A DNA stretch of 64,000 nt from Struthio camelus (taxonomy: Eukaryota > Chordata > Aves > Struthioniformes > Struthionidae). Of this stretch, positions 59,942 to 64,000 are shown piece after piece. The DNA lies in NCBI RefSeq assembly GCF_040807025.1, contig NC_090942.1, positions 193,992,247 to 194,056,246 on the forward strand. Direction: 5' to 3'. The position numbers were made by a program, and so were the translations under genes. The notes below the pieces were generated by a model, which searched no databases, had not been told where the DNA came from, and worked only from the letters and a program-made list of their open reading frames with translations. Numbering within the stretch: position 1 is the stretch's first letter; each line of letters starts with the position of its first letter.

Positions 59942-62900
59942 AACTCCAGCCGACAACAGAGTCAGAGCTCAGGCCAGCAAGAGTGACACAGACACTTTGC
60001 TTGCCGCGTATTAGAATAATCATCTATCTCTTCAGAGAGTTTGCAAGGAATGCTAACGGACAGAAAAGAAATAGTGGCAATTGAGGACTGAATGAGGGAA
60101 GATAGGTACAGGCAGAGAATTGTTAGTCTTAAAACAACACTCCCGTAAAGAGCTGATCCCTACATGCCTTTTAACCCACCTTGGGTGTGAAGGCAAAAGT
60201 GGCATGTGCTTAATCCTTGGGCTGTAGTCTATTATCTTTCTCAAAACTGGCTTTCAGAGTGGAAAGATATATTTCCAAACTCATACTTTTTTTTTCTCCA
60301 AACCAACAGCAATTTTAAAAGGGAGAGCAGTATCAGGTTGTGCTTTAGTCAGTTGGCACCCCACTTACGTGTCCACAGTACGCACAGATAACTCGCAAAG
60401 GCACGCAGTGGTAGGACTTATTGCAATAGCCTAGGAGGAACAAGGATCTCAGTGTTTGGCTCCATGGTTAAACTCCACAGTTTTAACAGTGTTTTTGATG
60501 AGTAACATTTTCCAGCTGCTGCTAGAATGCTGCATCTGACTTGCAGTGTGGTGCAAGTTGCTTCTTTCTCAGTACCTGTTCCAGCATGCTGCGTTGCGGA
60601 AGTTCAGCCCTTTGGCCTGGTGCAGTGTTATTACCAGGTACATATTGCCATTAACTATCAGCTTAAAATGCTGTTTAAAGTATTTTAGAACATGTCCGTG
60701 CTTGAGGACGGATCCAAAGCTAATGAAATGTAACAAGTCTTTAAATTGTCTTCAGTGAGCTGAAAATCAGGCCTCTAAAGCAATTACTGATTTGGTTACT
60801 TACCACCCCTGTGCTAAGGGAAACTCCGCTGTATGAAGCACATTCAGCCTGAAGCAGTGATCTGTCAGCTGTAGAACTACATTGCTACAAGATCTGCTTA
60901 CAGCCTTGGTGAGCCTCTCAATGCAGGAGACCCTGGAGAAACAGAGGAGATCAAACGTACTGCACAACAACATTCAGTAAGCATTTCTATAACCTTCTGT
61001 GGGATTTATTGGTACTTGGCTGTAGCTCTTGTACTCGACTAGTTGTGTTTTACCCTGTTTATTAGGAAAACAGAGAGTTCTGAAACACCCTGCACCTCTG
61101 TGGGGAGTTCCCATGTGCTGCAGGTAGAGCAGAGGAGGGGAAGCCTTTTCCAACCCAGATACCTCTTTCTGCAGCCTTTTCTCAGTATTGGCCTGCATTC
61201 AGACCAGATTAGGTACATCTTAAGTCTAAGATGGCAATGAGTGAGTGAGACCTCCTACTCTCTCAGACTGCCAGATCTTGGCCCCCATGTTGTTTGGAGA
61301 GAGAGAAAAAAAGCCTGTAACATTTACATTGGTGCTGAAGGCGATCATACCTTTACCCATACCCATACCTTTATGTATTGACACAGAGGGAAACAGGCTC
61401 TGTACTCTGGACAGAGGTGGCTTTACATTGCTCATCACTCTTGGGGAATCGGACTGTGTAGCAGATGTCTGACTAAGCCCTACTGACTTTAGCCCATGCT
61501 TGATGCTCTAGTAATCGGATGGGCTACGGGGCTGCTCAGTGAGCTATCAAACCACTAGTGCTGGCCCTTTGCTGCTGCAGCTGATTTCCAGCATGCAGTC
61601 GGACTGAATACCAGCCTGTAATGTTTACCCTGGCATATGCTTCCTCAGCCCTCTACTGAAGAACGAGGTTGAGCATGATCTGCTAGGAGGCAGTTGGCAA
61701 GAGCTTATTGCGCTCACACTTGTCTGCCTTCTGCCTAGATAAAAGTGTCCTTACTGCCCTGGATACTCATCAGCCACAACGTTGTTATTTTGTGTGCTGA
61801 CTGATGCCTTCTTTAAGCAGATACTCCTAATCCATAGTTACAACCTTGTGCTAAAACTTTACTACTGTAAAATTGTATTAGTTCTTCACAAGGGCACACT
61901 CGTTCCTGAGACATAGGCGTAAATCTAGTTCCACATGGGTCAATGCTAATGCTTGGAAAGAAGGCAAGCCACACAGTCTTGCCAGGCCACAGGTTTTAGG
62001 AGCACGACTCACTGGAGTGCTGGCCCACTATGCACTGGTGTTCACTTTTGCAGTCATTGGGAAGTCTAGGAACAAACGTGAACAAAGTTTATTTGTTGAC
62101 AGCGCAGAAGAACCAAAGCGACGAAATTTCACGCTGAATATCCACGTCTCAACAGTGTCTCCAGGACATGCTTGAGGCATGGAAATTAAACTTGCCTTAC
62201 AGACCTTCTGAGCTAACCAGGACAGCAGGTGCAAAAGCACCAGCAACAACAACAAAGAATGAAATATATTATGAGCTTTTGCAAGACTTACACCCAAATC
62301 TCTGTTCAATTTCCTACTGTTTAAAAACAGATAAAAAGTGTTAAGTCCTACTCAGATGGGTTTATTTCACACTTTATGGATATATAATACAAATTACAAT
62401 ATGTATTGATCTAAAAGCAAATAAATGGAAAAGAACTACCAATTTAGAAGACCATTATTATAATTCAGAAAAAATAGGCTCATTCTACAGCATGAAAGTT
62501 AAATGACTTGTGTCAAGCTCATATTACTGTTCATTTTTAACTGTTACTAACAACTTCTTAGAAAAGAAATTTTCAGTATTCCATTTCTTTTAGTCATTTG
62601 TGTTACTTTCTTTTTCATTACACTCGGATGAGACAGTGAAATTAGTGTGTCTTATGTTTCCATCATTTTTCATCTTCTGTTTTCCTTTTAGTAACTCCAA
62701 GTTGTCTGTTAAGTTACAGAAGAACATACAAATGAATCATGACAGCATTTTACGAACTCCTAGGAATATCTGTGCTCATCTTAAATTTAGTAAAATCCAC
62801 ATAATCTAAATCTGGGGCAAAGTCTGGTTGGCAGCATCAGCTATGTCTGCGTTATCATGTAGTGGTGCACTATAGCGGTGGATCTGCAGGGTGAAGCTGT

Positions 62901-64000
62901 TAACAGTGACAGCCAGTGTCCACGTTGTCTTTGTTCTGGGGTGTTTACTTTGAAGTAGGTCTAGTCTGGATGCTCATCAGCAGTTGGACTGCATCATCTG
63001 CTTTGGTTTTATCCAAAAGGAATCCAGTTCACACGCTCCAGGACTGTCTGAGGCTGAAGGGTGGGAATGGAGGACAACAGGGAAGAGTTGTTTAAAAACA
63101 TGCTCCTGATCTGAAGTAAAACCCTAATGAAGGCACCCCAGAGAAGGCCTGTTCCTCATCACCCTTTTGTTTCTTTTTTTATGCTCTCATACCTCAGACA
63201 ATGACCACTGAAATCAAGATGAGAGAGATGTAACCCTTGAAGAGTACAGAGAGCTAAAAGAACATGCTTGATCATCTGAGGTCTGGAGAGTTTCTTATAA
63301 ACACTCTCCAATGAAATCCTGAAAATTATGGAAGAAGAAAATTTTGATTATTCCATGACTGAGATCAGTATATTTTCCATTAGATTGTTGGTTAGCTGTG
63401 CTCAAACAGCTCATGACTTCAGCCTCAGTTGGTAGAAACAGGTCCAACTCCAGTTATCTCAATGCAGGTTTGTGACTAGCAGCAGCAGAGGGCTGGGTTA
63501 TTGATTTCTACAATTCTTTTTTGCCCATAATTTCTTCTTTTCAAAGCAGCAGTTTTCAGCTGTCCTGACTGTTCTCACCATCTCCACTCTCCCTGTCAAT
63601 AAAGAACGGAGCTCTGATTTTCATGGCTGTATATTTTAATGAGTACCACACCCCATGCCAGGTAGACCAAACAATGCCATTGTCGTGGGATCCATTGTAG
63701 CTTCCTGTTTTGTAATATCGTCCATTGAGGTTTACGGAATGGCACCTTGCAACAGTGAAAGAGAACGGAAAAAATTACATTTAAGGTGGAAAGACTTTAC
63801 AGCAAGGTCAGTATTCACACAATGTACATTTAGAAATATCAAGGGTGGGATTCAGTCCATAGATGTATCTGTCTGTATTGAACTGGGTATCTAAAGTCCC
63901 GCTGCAGCCAATGGAGATCTGGTTAATACAGTCTGCAGAGCCCATAGAAATATGTGGCAGCTGTGACGGTCAGCTCAATCCATCTGCTGGCTCCCTTGAT
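59942..64000. other. intergenic DNA downstream of THSD1
   Basis: Four kb with no recognised exon, RNA gene or repeat family on either strand. Open frames are 60-93 codons long, lack family motifs and conflict with each other. Confidence 0.65.

Noticed and set aside
1-64000. tRNA, rRNA, CRISPR, bacterial-type operon or endogenous retrovirus
   Set aside because: I read both strands for these and saw no cloverleaf with A/B boxes, no regularly spaced repeat-spacer array, no LTR pair or gag/pol-type frames. A faint or short copy could still be missed by eye.

Overview
This is vertebrate nuclear DNA, almost certainly from a bird. The signs are large introns with canonical GT/AG borders, a CpG-island promoter, CR1 LINE fragments ending in the avian octamer-type tail, no Alu or L1, and many worn CR1/L3-like and CORE-SINE-like relics. 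Two protein-coding genes sit head to tail on the + strand: VPS36 (ESCRT-II subunit) then THSD1 (thrombospondin type 1 domain containing 1). The same two genes are neighbours in tandem in human 13q14.3, so this is conserved amniote synteny.

Region by region: 1-475 is a decaying GC-rich minisatellite inside VPS36 intron 1. Positions 1537-19726 hold thirteen coding exons of VPS36 (canonical exons 2-14). They encode 354 codons plus stop. With the missing first exon (about 32 residues, upstream of the window) the protein would be 386 aa, the length I recall for human VPS36. A 3' UTR runs to a strong AATAAA at 21795. Positions 21830-30100 are intergenic and contain a mosaic of old antisense CR1/L3-like sequence (24815-26600). 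A CpG island at about 30100-31080 holds the probable THSD1 promoter and a non-coding first exon ending at 30624. THSD1 coding exons lie at 37402-37459 (signal peptide), 43189-44154 (ectodomain), 53182-53340 (TSP1 module) and 57448-58826 (transmembrane and cytoplasmic part), giving 853 aa. Positions 58827 to about 59750 are 3' UTR, and the rest is intergenic with no recognisable gene.

The two genes are functionally unrelated: VPS36 acts in endosomal sorting of ubiquitinated cargo, THSD1 is a single-pass membrane protein of endothelial and haematopoietic cells linked to focal adhesion. The most interesting items are structural: a diverged local duplication flanking VPS36 exon 5, a possible alternative last exon of VPS36, two perfect hairpins just past the VPS36 poly(A) site, an overlapping uORF at the THSD1 start, a frame-neutral TSP1 exon flanked by oppositely oriented CR1 copies, and a weak-looking donor after the THSD1 ectodomain exon that would give a soluble ectodomain if not used. 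I see no novel multi-gene system here. All exon calls are from reading splice signals and recalled family sequences; no alignment was run.
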